Positions 8,850 through 16,654 of a DNA stretch of 64,000 nt are shown piece by piece. Each line of letters opens with the position of its first letter. The first letter of the stretch is position 1. The stretch spans positions 1 to 64,000 of the forward strand of contig CAUJCU010000019.1 of NCBI GenBank assembly GCA_963169745.1. Reading direction: 5' to 3'. The stretch comes from Bacteroidota bacterium. GTDB taxonomy: Bacteria > Bacteroidota > Bacteroidia > UBA4408. The notes under the pieces are model-generated. The model did not search any database, was not told the origin of the DNA, and saw only the letters and a program-made list of their open reading frames with translations. Position numbers and translations under genes: made by a program.

Positions 8850-8855
8850 ATCGTT

Positions 8856-9701
8856 CTATTTTATGGCTGTTATTATTGCTTTTGGTGGAACGAAAGAGAT
8901 ACTTTCTCCTTCGTCTGCAAACTTTAATTTCTTCAATATGGTTGGTTTGGTTTCTTTCGCTTTTTCCCGAATGAACTTATGCCATTTGTTTAATTTCGCT
9001 TTGCTATTGCCAAATTCCTGCTCTAATCTTTTGTGTGTAATTACAGGCGAAACAATCTGATATTCCTTCTTTGCTTTTTTGAATCCCGCACTTGACAGAA
9101 GTGTTTTAATCTCGTCAAAACGCAAAAAATAACGATTTTTTTCCAACGTTTTAAAACCCGCAAGTTTGTCTTTCATTCTGATAACTTCTTGTATGAAAAG
9201 TTGTGTGTCGTTATCTAACGCCATATCCCAAATAATCAGTTTGCCATTTGGTTTTAATATTCTGTAAGCATTTTCAATTGCTTGCTTTTGTTTTTCTAAT
9301 GGTATTTCGTGAATAACCATTTTCGCTATAATGGTATCAAAAGTGTTCTCCTCAAATTTTGTATCAACAAGATTGTCAATAAAAAACTTTGTTTCTGATT
9401 TATGTCCGTCAATGCTCCCCAATTCTTCTTTTGCCCTCATTAGTTGAGTATGGTTGGCATCAGCAAGAAAGCAGTTAAGTTTTTTATTCTTAGCTCTTTT
9501 TAGAATTTCTCTTGTAACTGCTCCATAGCCACAACCTGCGTCTAAAATATTTTGACCATTTTGCGGATTGGCAATTTTCGCCAATTCATCAAAGAACTCA
9601 TCTTTTATGCTGTGGATATATTCATACCGAACTATTCTTACATCAAAGCTGTCTTTAAGTTTTACTGTTTGCCTTGCTTGTTGTTTTATACCTATTTTCA
9701 T
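8856..9701 (-). CDS. Class I SAM-dependent methyltransferase
   Basis: Motif I, ILDAGCGYG (52-60), forms the SAM-binding glycine loop. It is followed by an acidic strand end, LADAN (79-83), and by a motif-IV region FDTIIAKMVIHEIP and a YRILKPNGKLIIWD strand, the Methyltransf_11/25-type layout. The N-terminal 45 residues and the helical lid near the C-terminus probably set substrate choice, which cannot be read. It is 17 bases from the binding-protein gene upstream and 6 bases from the 574-residue gene downstream, so it belongs to the transporter-receiver operon. A UbiE-like small-molecule substrate is as likely as a protein or nucleic acid. Confidence 0.75.
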   Translation of the reverse strand: MKIGIKQQARQTVKLKDSFDVRIVRYEYIHSIKDEFFDELAKIANPQNGQNILDAGCGYGAVTREILKRAKNKKLNCFLADANHTQLMRAKEELGSIDGHKSETKFFIDNLVDTKFEENTFDTIIAKMVIHEIPLEKQKQAIENAYRILKPNGKLIIWDMALDNDTQLFIQEVIRMKDKLAGFKTLEKNRYFLRFDEIKTLLSSAGFKKAKKEYQIVSPVITHKRLEQEFGNSKAKLNKWHKFIREKAKETKPTILKKLKFADEGESISFVPPKAIITAIK

Positions 9702-9718
9702 TCTTATCCTTATAGAAA

Positions 9719-10828
9719 TTAAAATTCTGCCGTTTGTTTGCCGTTTACAATTTTGGTTATTACAATCTCTGCTTCTGTTTCATTGTTTCCAATAAAAGTT
9801 ATTTTGCCTGATGCTCCATGTCGTGTTCCCAATTTGTTAAATGCTTCTTTTAAACTGTTGTAATCTTTTTTGCTGTCAATGAGCAGTTCAGACAAAATCA
9901 AAGTATTGTCATAAGCATAAGCAATATCAAAAGACGGTTTTGAATTAAATCTTTCAGTAAATGCTTTGACAAAAAAGTTAGAGTTGTCGTATGTTTGAAA
10001 TGCAGGTGTAGCAAAGTAGTAGCCTTCCAAAGTAGTAATATAGTCAGCAGGAGCCCAGTTGAAAGTAAAAGAACCAACTAAAGTTCTATCATTACTTGGT
10101 GTTATTCCATAATCCTTTAATTGATTTGCATATAAAGCAGGTTGATTTGTCATTGGAGCTAAAAACCATACAGAAGGATTTCCTGCTTTTATTTTTAAAA
10201 TAGGATTTTTAAAGTCATTATCTGTTACTTCAACAAATTCTTTATTCAAAACATTGATTCCTGCTTTTTTAAAGTCGGGTTCAAGTTTTTCATCTACTAA
10301 TTTTTGAAGCGAAGAATACCTTGAAACAAGGAATGAAAGAGTGTTTGGTTTTAAACTTTGAATAAAAGGGCTTACCACTTTTGCCTCCGCATTGAAATTG
10401 TAATAAACCCTAAAGTTGTATTGTGATTTTTTTAAAATATCTACGTCAGGCGAAATAACGAAATGTATTTTTTGTGCTTTGTCTGCCACAGGCGAAACCG
10501 CCTCTGATGCAGCAGTTGTAGATGTAATGATTGCATCTACTTTTTCTATGGAAATTAATTTATTGGCTGCCGTTACAGCGTTTTTAGTTTCAGAAGCAAA
10601 ATCTTCAAACACAATTTGAAATTTTGTGTCTGGAAATTTCTTTTTCAAACTATCAATAGCCATATCAATTCCTTTCTTTTCTCCTTCCCCAATTACGGCA
10701 TACTTTCCAGTTAAAGGAAGTATTACGCCTATCTTGATAGTGTAAGTTTGTGTGCTGTTGTTGCAAGCACTAAAAATCACTATGCTTAATACAACTGCAA
10801 CTATTGATTTGAAAATTCTGTTTGTCAT
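9719..10828 (-). CDS. Liv-type ABC importer substrate-binding lipoprotein
   Basis: This 369-residue protein has a signal ending in FSAC (C22), a lipobox, so it is membrane-anchored and faces the periplasm or surface. It continues with IKIGVILPLTGKYAVIGE, the start of the periplasmic-binding-protein type I fold (Peripla_BP_6) used for leucine, branched-chain amino acids, amides or urea. The usual second lobe and a long central helix pattern are present. It is encoded after the four transporter core genes rather than before them. The ligand cannot be predicted. Confidence 0.8.
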   Translation of the reverse strand: MTNRIFKSIVAVVLSIVIFSACNNSTQTYTIKIGVILPLTGKYAVIGEGEKKGIDMAIDSLKKKFPDTKFQIVFEDFASETKNAVTAANKLISIEKVDAIITSTTAASEAVSPVADKAQKIHFVISPDVDILKKSQYNFRVYYNFNAEAKVVSPFIQSLKPNTLSFLVSRYSSLQKLVDEKLEPDFKKAGINVLNKEFVEVTDNDFKNPILKIKAGNPSVWFLAPMTNQPALYANQLKDYGITPSNDRTLVGSFTFNWAPADYITTLEGYYFATPAFQTYDNSNFFVKAFTERFNSKPSFDIAYAYDNTLILSELLIDSKKDYNSLKEAFNKLGTRHGASGKITFIGNNETEAEIVITKIVNGKQTAEF

Positions 10829-10842
10829 TTTTATTTCGTTTT

Positions 10843-11547
10843 TTAATTATACAAATGTTTGTTTAAAAAATCATCCTTTTGAAACGCTGCTTTTGCAAAG
10901 CTGTCATACAGTTTTCCTTCTTTAATTATGGCTACATGGTCAGCCAGTTCAAATGCAACGGGATAATTATGCTCTACTAACATCATGGTTTTTTCTTGTT
11001 TCATTTTCCTCAAAAAATCAACTGCTTCTTTTACCGCTTCGGGAGCAAGTCCTGCTGTGGGTTCGTCAAGCAACCAACAATCTGTCTGCTGTGCCAGCAA
11101 CATAGCAAAGGAAAGCATTTGCCTTTGACCACCTGAAAGGTTGCCACCCCGTTTTTCCATGCGATTTGCCAGTGCAGGAAAATGAGAAAGACATTCTTCT
11201 TTAATGTTTGTAGCTTCGGTTTTGCTTTTGTCTTTCAATGCCAGTTCAAAATGTTCGCTCACTTTCAGCGTAGGAAATACCATGCCACCTTGTACAAACC
11301 ATGATATGCCGTGCTGTTTTAAATCCCATGTATTTTTATTATTTAGTTTCACACCTGCAAAGGTAATATCTCCTTTATTATCCGTAATTATCCTGGCAAT
11401 GGTTTTGAGTAAAGTACTTTTTCCACAACCATTTTGCCCTATTATCGCCAGCACTTCGCCTTTGCCAACGGTAAAAGAAATATCCTGCAATACGGTTTTT
11501 CCGTTATAGCCCGAAGTGAGGTTTTGTATGTTTAATATGTGACTCAT
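10843..11547 (-). CDS. livF: Liv-type ABC transporter ATPase (LivF-like)
   Basis: This 234-residue ATPase has Walker A GQNGCGKS (37-44), signature LSGGQRQ (137-143) and Walker B WLLDEP (158-163), followed by an EHN switch histidine. The length and the short C-terminus fit LivF of branched-chain amino acid importers. Its ATG overlaps the stop of the LivG-like gene by 4 bases, so the two ATPases should be made in equal amounts and pair in one transporter. Assignment to LivF rather than LivG rests on gene order and size. Confidence 0.85.
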   Translation of the reverse strand: MSHILNIQNLTSGYNGKTVLQDISFTVGKGEVLAIIGQNGCGKSTLLKTIARIITDNKGDITFAGVKLNNKNTWDLKQHGISWFVQGGMVFPTLKVSEHFELALKDKSKTEATNIKEECLSHFPALANRMEKRGGNLSGGQRQMLSFAMLLAQQTDCWLLDEPTAGLAPEAVKEAVDFLRKMKQEKTMMLVEHNYPVAFELADHVAIIKEGKLYDSFAKAAFQKDDFLNKHLYN

Positions 11548-12263
11548 ACTGTTGCTATATCGTTAATGGTTTTAATTTTCCCGTCTTTCATTTCAATATG
11601 ACCATCTGCTACTTTCAATACTTCATTAATATTATGCTCAATAATTAAGAAGGTAATTCCTTCGCTTCGCATTTGCAGTATCATATTGCTGAACCGTTCT
11701 ATGGTTTGTGGATTTAGGCCTGCAAAAGGTTCGTCCAACAAAGCCAACTGAGTGCCGTTCATGGCAATCATACAAAAAGAAATCAGTTTTTGTTGCCCGT
11801 AAGAGAGTTCTCCCGCTGTTTTATTACTCAAATCCTGTAAATCGAATTTAGTAAGCAAGTCAAGTGCTTTTTGTTCCAGCGTTTCATCTTCCTGCTTTGC
11901 CGTTTTGGGCTTAAAAATGAGCTTGAGAAAACTGTTTCCTGCATTTTGGTGTGTTGCCGAAACCAAATTTTCCCATACTAACAAATTCTTAAACAATCTA
12001 GGTTGCTGATACAAACGAATGATGCCGTGTTTGGCAATTTCCAAAGCGGATTTGCCTGTGATGTTGTTCCCGTTGAAAGTGATTTTTCCTTTTGTGGGTT
12101 TTTCCAAACCTGTTATGAGATTGAATAAAGTGGTTTTACCTGCTCCGTTTTCCCCTGTAATAAGCGTTATGCTTTGCTTACTCACGGCAAACGAAACATC
12201 TTTGACAGGTGCAACACCGTCAAAAGATTTGTTCAGGTTCTGTATGTTTAGTATCTCACTCAT
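11544..12263 (-). CDS. livG: Liv-type ABC transporter ATPase (LivG-like)
   Basis: Walker A GENGAGKT (37-44), signature LSYGQQ (153-158) and Walker B LALLDEP (173-179) are intact, with a downstream EHN. The signature differs from the common LSGGQ but LSYGQ is the usual form in LivG. The 239-residue length fits. It shares 4-base overlaps with both the permease gene upstream and the LivF-like gene downstream. Together they power uptake of a small polar substrate. Confidence 0.85.
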   Translation of the reverse strand: MSEILNIQNLNKSFDGVAPVKDVSFAVSKQSITLITGENGAGKTTLFNLITGLEKPTKGKITFNGNNITGKSALEIAKHGIIRLYQQPRLFKNLLVWENLVSATHQNAGNSFLKLIFKPKTAKQEDETLEQKALDLLTKFDLQDLSNKTAGELSYGQQKLISFCMIAMNGTQLALLDEPFAGLNPQTIERFSNMILQMRSEGITFLIIEHNINEVLKVADGHIEMKDGKIKTINDIATV

Positions 12264-13129
12264 TGAATCAAATATTTTCCGAAAAGCCCTTTTGGTTTAA
12301 ACCTTACAATCAACACTAACAGTAAGCCGAAAAGTATCATCCGCATATTGGCGGCAATACTGTCAGGCATTTGCAAAAACTTCAATAATTCAGGCAGCAG
12401 AATGTAAATGACTGCTCCTGTAATTGGTCCAATAATTCTTCCTGCACCGCCAATTAAAACAATGCTTAGGATTAAAATAGATTCATCTAATGTGAATGAA
12501 CTTGGGTCAATGTAAGTGGTATAAGTTGCATAAAGTGTTCCTGCAATTCCTGCAATCACAGCAGAAAGCATAATGCTAATACGTTTGTAGTAATTCGGGT
12601 TTTTGCCCAAACTCAAAACGGCAATCTGGTCGTCCCTTGTTGCCTGTATTAAGCGGCTGATGGGTGTTTTTAAAAACCAAACATAAAAGAGAATAACCAA
12701 CAAAACCCAAACGCCACCAAACAAAGCAAAACTTGCAGGGGTATTTATTTTCAGTCCAAAAATTTCAGGATTAGAAATTCCTGAAATGCCGTAAGAGCCA
12801 TTGGTAACAGGAATCCAGTTGTAAGCAACGGAAAAGAAAATGATTTGCAAAGCAAGCGTTGCCAAACTGAAATAGAGTTCTCTCACTTTTCCTGCAACAA
12901 AACTGAAAAGCAACCCTGCAATTACACAAATTAAAATGGCAATAGGCAAAGCCAACCAATAAGAGAACTCGAATTTTGTAATGGTGATAGATGCCGTGTA
13001 TGCTCCTAAGCCATAAAAAACCGCCTGTGCCAAACTCAATAATCCTGATAAACCCACTTTCTGATTGGCACTTAATGCCAGTAGAATGTAGATTTCAAGC
13101 ATTACCGATATGTGAAGTAGATAATTCAT
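12260..13129 (-). CDS. livM: Liv-type ABC transporter permease (LivM-like)
   Basis: This 289-residue polytopic membrane protein has about eight hydrophobic segments, beginning MNYLLHISVMLEIYILLALSAN. The conserved LivM-type stretches GLLSLAQAVFYGLGAYTA and, near residue 180, RDDQIAVLSLGKNPNYYK, the ATPase-contact loop, are present. Its start overlaps the LivH-like gene by 4 bases. It forms the translocation pore with the LivH-like subunit. Confidence 0.85.
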   Translation of the reverse strand: MNYLLHISVMLEIYILLALSANQKVGLSGLLSLAQAVFYGLGAYTASITITKFEFSYWLALPIAILICVIAGLLFSFVAGKVRELYFSLATLALQIIFFSVAYNWIPVTNGSYGISGISNPEIFGLKINTPASFALFGGVWVLLVILFYVWFLKTPISRLIQATRDDQIAVLSLGKNPNYYKRISIMLSAVIAGIAGTLYATYTTYIDPSSFTLDESILILSIVLIGGAGRIIGPITGAVIYILLPELLKFLQMPDSIAANMRMILFGLLLVLIVRFKPKGLFGKYLIQ

Positions 13130-14004
13130 GCCCTGTCTTTTCTTAAATTGTAACTAATAATACCTTCAGTTCTGAACAAAATTACCAATAGCAAAATCAG
13201 GAATGTAATTCCTTCTTTCCATTGTGCATTGAGAAACCATTCAACAGAATTTTGCAGAATGGTCAATCCGATTGAAAATGCAATAATCAAAAGCACATTC
13301 AATCTTGCAACAAGAATGGCAACAACTGCGGCTGTAAGTGTGATACTCATTCCTGCCTGTGGGTCAATGCCAGTTTCCATTGTTTTCAGAATAGCGGCAA
13401 TACAAGCTAAAATGCTTCCGATGATAAATACTTTGGTTCTTTCGCTTTCTGTATTGATGCTAAAAATTTTACTAATCGTTTCATTGTCTGAAACCGCTTG
13501 CAAAGCCAAATTTGATTTTGAAAATTTCAAGTAGATAAGAAATGCGACAATAAGAGCAACTCCAATTATACTTTGTATTGCCTGAACTTTTGTAAGAATG
13601 ATATTCCCCAACTCAAAAGAACCTGAAACAGTATTGTCAATTATCTTGTTTTCGCTTCCGAAAAACAAAGCCAACACATTTACAATTACCACATACAAAC
13701 CCATTGAAGCAATCAGGGAAATGCTTTGATTGGATTGTTTCTTAGTAAGCGGTAAGTAAATGGTTTTCTCAATCAGGTAAATGAGAATTGCAACAACAGC
13801 AACGGAAAGAATAATGGCTGCAAACCAGTTGTTTGTTTTCGTCAGCACCCACCAACAGGCAAACGCTCCTGAAACATAAATGCCGCCATGTGCTAAATGA
13901 AATACTTTCGTTACCTGAAAAATATAGGTAAATCCGATTGCCACAAGACTAAGTAGTAGCCCTGAAACAATGCTGTTGATGAGTATTTGTATTGTTGTTT
14001 CCAA
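13126..14004 (-). CDS. livH: Liv-type ABC transporter permease (LivH-like), first gene of the run
   Basis: This 292-residue membrane protein with the LivH pattern contains VAIGFTYIFQVTKVFHLAHG near the N-terminus, several later hydrophobic segments and the coupling loop ALQAVSDNETISKIFSIN. It is the first gene of the ten-gene packed run. No TAnnTTTG element was found between it and the nuclease gene 46 bases upstream, so transcription may begin before the nuclease gene. The substrate is unknown. Confidence 0.85.
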   Translation of the reverse strand: METTIQILINSIVSGLLLSLVAIGFTYIFQVTKVFHLAHGGIYVSGAFACWWVLTKTNNWFAAIILSVAVVAILIYLIEKTIYLPLTKKQSNQSISLIASMGLYVVIVNVLALFFGSENKIIDNTVSGSFELGNIILTKVQAIQSIIGVALIVAFLIYLKFSKSNLALQAVSDNETISKIFSINTESERTKVFIIGSILACIAAILKTMETGIDPQAGMSITLTAAVVAILVARLNVLLIIAFSIGLTILQNSVEWFLNAQWKEGITFLILLLVILFRTEGIISYNLRKDRA

Positions 14005-14050
14005 ATCAAGGCAAAGGTCTGTTTTTAGTAATTATCCCGAATTATCCCTT

Positions 14051-15052
14051 TTATTCTTCTTCACTGTCTAATTCCAAACGAACCCTGTCCGCTTCAATGA
14101 GTTCTTTCAGTTCAGTTTCGTTTGGTAGGTAAAGGCGGTATTTGCTGGCAAACAGTTTTTCGTTTTCCGTCATTACGGAATATTTTACAATGGTTTCGTC
14201 TTTTTCAGTGCAAAGGATAATGCCGATAGTCGGGTTGTCGTCAGCACCTTTCTTTAAATCATTATACATTCTTACATACATATCCATTTGCCCAATGGCT
14301 TCGTGGGTAAGTCGGTGCGTTTTCAAATCAATCAGCACAAAACATTTCAGGTAATAGTTGTAAAAAACGAGGTCAATATAAAAGTCGGAAGTGTCGGTAA
14401 CGATGTGCTGCTGTCGTGCCACAAACGCAAAGCCCTTGCCCAATTCCATAAGGAACTGTTGCAGATGCGTAATCAAAGCGGTTTCAATTTTGGTTTCGGT
14501 GTGCTTGGTGTCTGTCGGCAATCCAAGAAATTCAAAAATGTATGGGTCTTTGATGAAATGCGATGTTTCGGGTTGTTCGGTTGGGTTTTCGGGCAGTTTT
14601 AGCAAACGTCCCAAATACTGGCTGTCAATGTTGCGTTGCAGGGTTCGGGTGTTCCAATTTCCCTCAATGGAATGAGAAATATACTGTTGTCTAAGTTGTT
14701 GATTGTCAAGACGACTTATGATTCGGTAATGTGTCCAACTCAATTCTTGACGCACTGCGTCAAATATTGGAAATGCCAAGTAGAACTTTCGCATATTGGT
14801 AAGGTTCGTAAAGTCAAAGCCTTTTCCAAATTCAAGCGTTAGTTGTGTGGCGAAGTTTTTTAAAACGGCTTTACCGTATTCCGCACGGATTTTTCCTTGT
14901 TGTTCGTCCTCAATAATCAGTTTGCCGATTTCCCAATACATTTTCAGCAGAATGGTGTTATTGCTTCGGTAAGCGGTAGCCCTTGCTTGCACAATAACTT
15001 GTGCAATGGCATTGTATAAATTTTGATTTGTATGCTGTATGTTATCACTCAT
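14051..15052 (-). CDS. YhcG-type PD-(D/E)XK nuclease-domain protein (DUF1016)
   Basis: The 333-residue protein shows the N-terminal DUF1016 region (LLKMYWEIGKLIIEDEQ, then LTNMRKFYLAFP and LSWTHYRIISRL) and a C-terminal PD-(D/E)XK core: DFYIDLVFYN followed by VLIDLKTHRLTHEAIGQMDMY. This core includes the catalytic Asp and the D-x-K pair. These proteins are widespread accessory nucleases linked to mobile DNA and restriction-type loci, with roles that are poorly defined. It lies upstream of the transporter operon in the same direction, with a 46-base gap, and close to the right end of the large cassette-like unit. Confidence 0.85.
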   Translation of the reverse strand: MSDNIQHTNQNLYNAIAQVIVQARATAYRSNNTILLKMYWEIGKLIIEDEQQGKIRAEYGKAVLKNFATQLTLEFGKGFDFTNLTNMRKFYLAFPIFDAVRQELSWTHYRIISRLDNQQLRQQYISHSIEGNWNTRTLQRNIDSQYLGRLLKLPENPTEQPETSHFIKDPYIFEFLGLPTDTKHTETKIETALITHLQQFLMELGKGFAFVARQQHIVTDTSDFYIDLVFYNYYLKCFVLIDLKTHRLTHEAIGQMDMYVRMYNDLKKGADDNPTIGIILCTEKDETIVKYSVMTENEKLFASKYRLYLPNETELKELIEADRVRLELDSEEE

Positions 15053-15121
15053 TTGCCTAAATCTTTTTCAGTGGTTAAAGGTCGGAATTTTAAAAGGATT
15101 TTTTATAAAGCGTAGGCAAAA

Positions 15122-15187
15122 ATTTGGCTCTTTTGGTTTTGCGAAGCGTTGGCTTTGTGTGTCGGGGCAAAACCAAATGTGCCAAAT
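15122..15187. repeat. Stem-loop copy 2, conserved loop element
   Basis: A 21-base left arm (15122-15142) pairs with 15167-15187, with T-T mismatches around one C-G pair in the middle. The loop contains TTGGCTTTGTGTGTCGG (15149-15165), identical to copy 1 at 444-460. The arm sequences differ from copy 1 (ATTTGGC and GGTTTTGC instead of GCACAC and GCAGC), yet remain complementary. That points to selection on structure. Confidence 0.65.
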
Positions 15188-15353
15188 GCGGGCAGGCAAG
15201 AATTTTATTTTTTCTGCGGGTGGGGTGTTTTTAATTTTTTTGAAGCGTTGCCTGTGTGTCGGCAAAGTGTCGTGTCAGTGAGTTAGTGTGTCCTGCTGCC
15301 GTGTTAGTTTTGGTCTGTCAGTTGATAGTAGAACTGTCGCTCGTAGGGTTTCT

Positions 15354-15483
15354 GCCAACGGTAAATTGTATGAGTAGTGGCAGATTGCGTGGTACTTTCC
15401 TATCAAACCGCTACGCAGTTTGAGCGGGCTACAAACCTTGATATTTACCACTTCCCCTGCCATTACTTATACAAAATGTTGGC
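15354..15483 (-). repeat. attC-like site B (after the Sul-type gene)
   Basis: The outer cores are GCCAAC at 15354-15359 and GTTGGC at 15478-15483. The arms pair over about 25 bases with small bulges: the left arm includes TTGTATGAGTAGTGGCAG, the right CTGCCATTACTTATACAA. It lies about 50 bases after the stop of the Sul-type gene. Confidence 0.7.
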
Positions 15484-15532
15484 TACCGTAATTTCATATA
15501 AATCAAACTTTATAATAATTGTCAAGTAATAT

Positions 15533-16345
15533 TTACACACCGGTATTCAATACTTCAAGTACTTTTAATGCATCATTTAAAGCCCTAACATCATGTGTCC
15601 GGATATAATCTACACCCATATAACTTAAATAAATCTCTGTTGCCAAAGTAGCAGGTGTTCGTTCATTGACTTCTCTCCCGACAATGGCTCCTAAAAAGGA
15701 TTTTCGGGAAACTGAAATAAGAATTGGTAAATTGAAGTATCCTTTCAATTGAGAAATATTTTTTAAAACATGTATTGAAGATTCTGGATTAGAACCTAAA
15801 AAGAATCCCATTCCTGGGTCTAAAATAATTCTATCGGATGAAATGCCTGAATTTTGAATCGATTTGATACGTTGTGAAAAGAAATCGATTATTTCATTAA
15901 ATACTTTTTCGGGTTTAGTTTCGATAACCGTCGCTGGTCCAAAACGCTGAACCGAATGCATTACGATGAGTTTACAATCTGATTTTGCAATTTCGGGATA
16001 AATTTCAGGATGGGAAAATCCTTGAATGTCGTTTAAATACTGGACGTTTCTATTTAAAAAATATTGTTGGACAGTAGATTTAAAGGAATCAATGGAAACA
16101 GGAATATTTTTAGTAAGCAAGTAATCGGCTACTGGTTTTAAACGATCAATCTCTTCTTGAGGCTTTACTTCTTTGGAGGAAGGATTACTGGAAGCAGCTC
16201 CTAAATCAATTATACTGGCACCATCTTCAACCAGTTTGAGAGATTTTTCCAAAGCTTTACCGTAATCCAGATAAAGCCCTCCGTCAGAAAAACTATCTTC
16301 AGTAATATTTACAATCCCTAATATTTTTGGCTTATGAAATTTCAT
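15533..16345 (-). CDS. Sul-type dihydropteroate synthase in a cassette-like unit
   Basis: The enzyme class joins pABA to dihydropterin pyrophosphate in folate synthesis. At 270 residues it has all core parts: GIVNIT (10-15), NDIQGF (105-110), MHS (129-131), LDPG (175-178), SRKS (213-216) and RTHD (249-252). Several diagnostic places differ from chromosomal FolP and agree, as I recall those sequences, with the mobile sulfonamide-insensitive enzymes Sul1 and Sul2: DLGAASSNP (47-55) instead of the FolP GGESTRPG form, YLNDIQGF with YPEIAKSDC following, LDPGMGFFL (175-183) instead of the GFGK form, and SRKSFLGA (213-220). It stands alone between two attC-like sites with no folate neighbours. Whether it confers sulfonamide insensitivity is inference; an unusual native FolP remains possible. 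Confidence 0.8.
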   Translation of the reverse strand: MKFHKPKILGIVNITEDSFSDGGLYLDYGKALEKSLKLVEDGASIIDLGAASSNPSSKEVKPQEEIDRLKPVADYLLTKNIPVSIDSFKSTVQQYFLNRNVQYLNDIQGFSHPEIYPEIAKSDCKLIVMHSVQRFGPATVIETKPEKVFNEIIDFFSQRIKSIQNSGISSDRIILDPGMGFFLGSNPESSIHVLKNISQLKGYFNLPILISVSRKSFLGAIVGREVNERTPATLATEIYLSYMGVDYIRTHDVRALNDALKVLEVLNTGV

Positions 16346-16473
16346 AGGTTTTTAAAATTTTGTCTAAATAATTGTAGTTTAATTATATATAATCTGATAA
16401 TCGTTTTATTTTCCAACTGCCATCTTAGTGGCTATCCTATTACCTCCATCATTTATTATACTCTCTTTATTTG

Positions 16474-16481
16474 TATCTTTG
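16474..16481 (+). promoter_or_regulatory. Plus-strand TAnnTTTG element inside the Sul unit
   Basis: TATCTTTG at 16474-16481 matches the Bacteroidota -7 box but points rightwards, against all genes in the array. A transcript would enter the attC-like site at 16514 and run antisense to the GyrI-like gene. It may be chance in AT-rich DNA. Confidence 0.3.
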
Positions 16482-16513
16482 ATAGCAAATGTCAATTCAA
16501 TCTGATTATGGTA

Positions 16514-16646
16514 GCCAACGGTTTCGGGCTTTGCGTTCGGGCGGGTTTCGGAGCACAAAGTTTCAATTTTTTACTAATGTTCATTAGAAGCACAAAGCTA
16601 CAAGTTTCCACGTCAGCCCGCCTGACGCAAAACCCGTGTTAGTGGC
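16514..16646 (-). repeat. attC-like site C (after the GyrI-like gene)
   Basis: Cores GCCAAC (16514-16519) and GTTAGTGGC (16638-16646) bound an imperfect stem with GGGCTTTGCGTTCGGGCGGG on the left and its near complement CCCGCCTGACGCAAAACCC on the right. It ends 8 bases before the stop codon of the GyrI-like gene, the position expected for an attC. Confidence 0.7.
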
Positions 16647-16654
16647 TGGTGTTT

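Larger units (their letters stand above)
15053..15532. other. Non-coding spacer with stem-loop and attC-like site
   Basis: There is no convincing gene; the short frames here have no family features. The spacer holds a stem-loop at 15122-15187 matching the one at 422-491, an AT-rich block at 15199-15245 inverted relative to 361-411, a shorter hairpin with the same TGTGTGTCGG loop at about 15248-15265, and attC-like site B. Confidence 0.65.

Noticed and set aside
9719-14004. Urea-type (Urt) rather than generic Liv importer
   Set aside because: There is no urease or urea gene nearby and the binding protein does not show residues I can tie to urea, so the generic Liv-type call is kept.
15068-15463. 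Two short minus-strand open frames in the spacer after the nuclease gene
   Set aside because: They lie within the stem-loop and attC-like DNA, are Lys/Arg-rich or low in family-like features, and have no promoter or neighbour logic.
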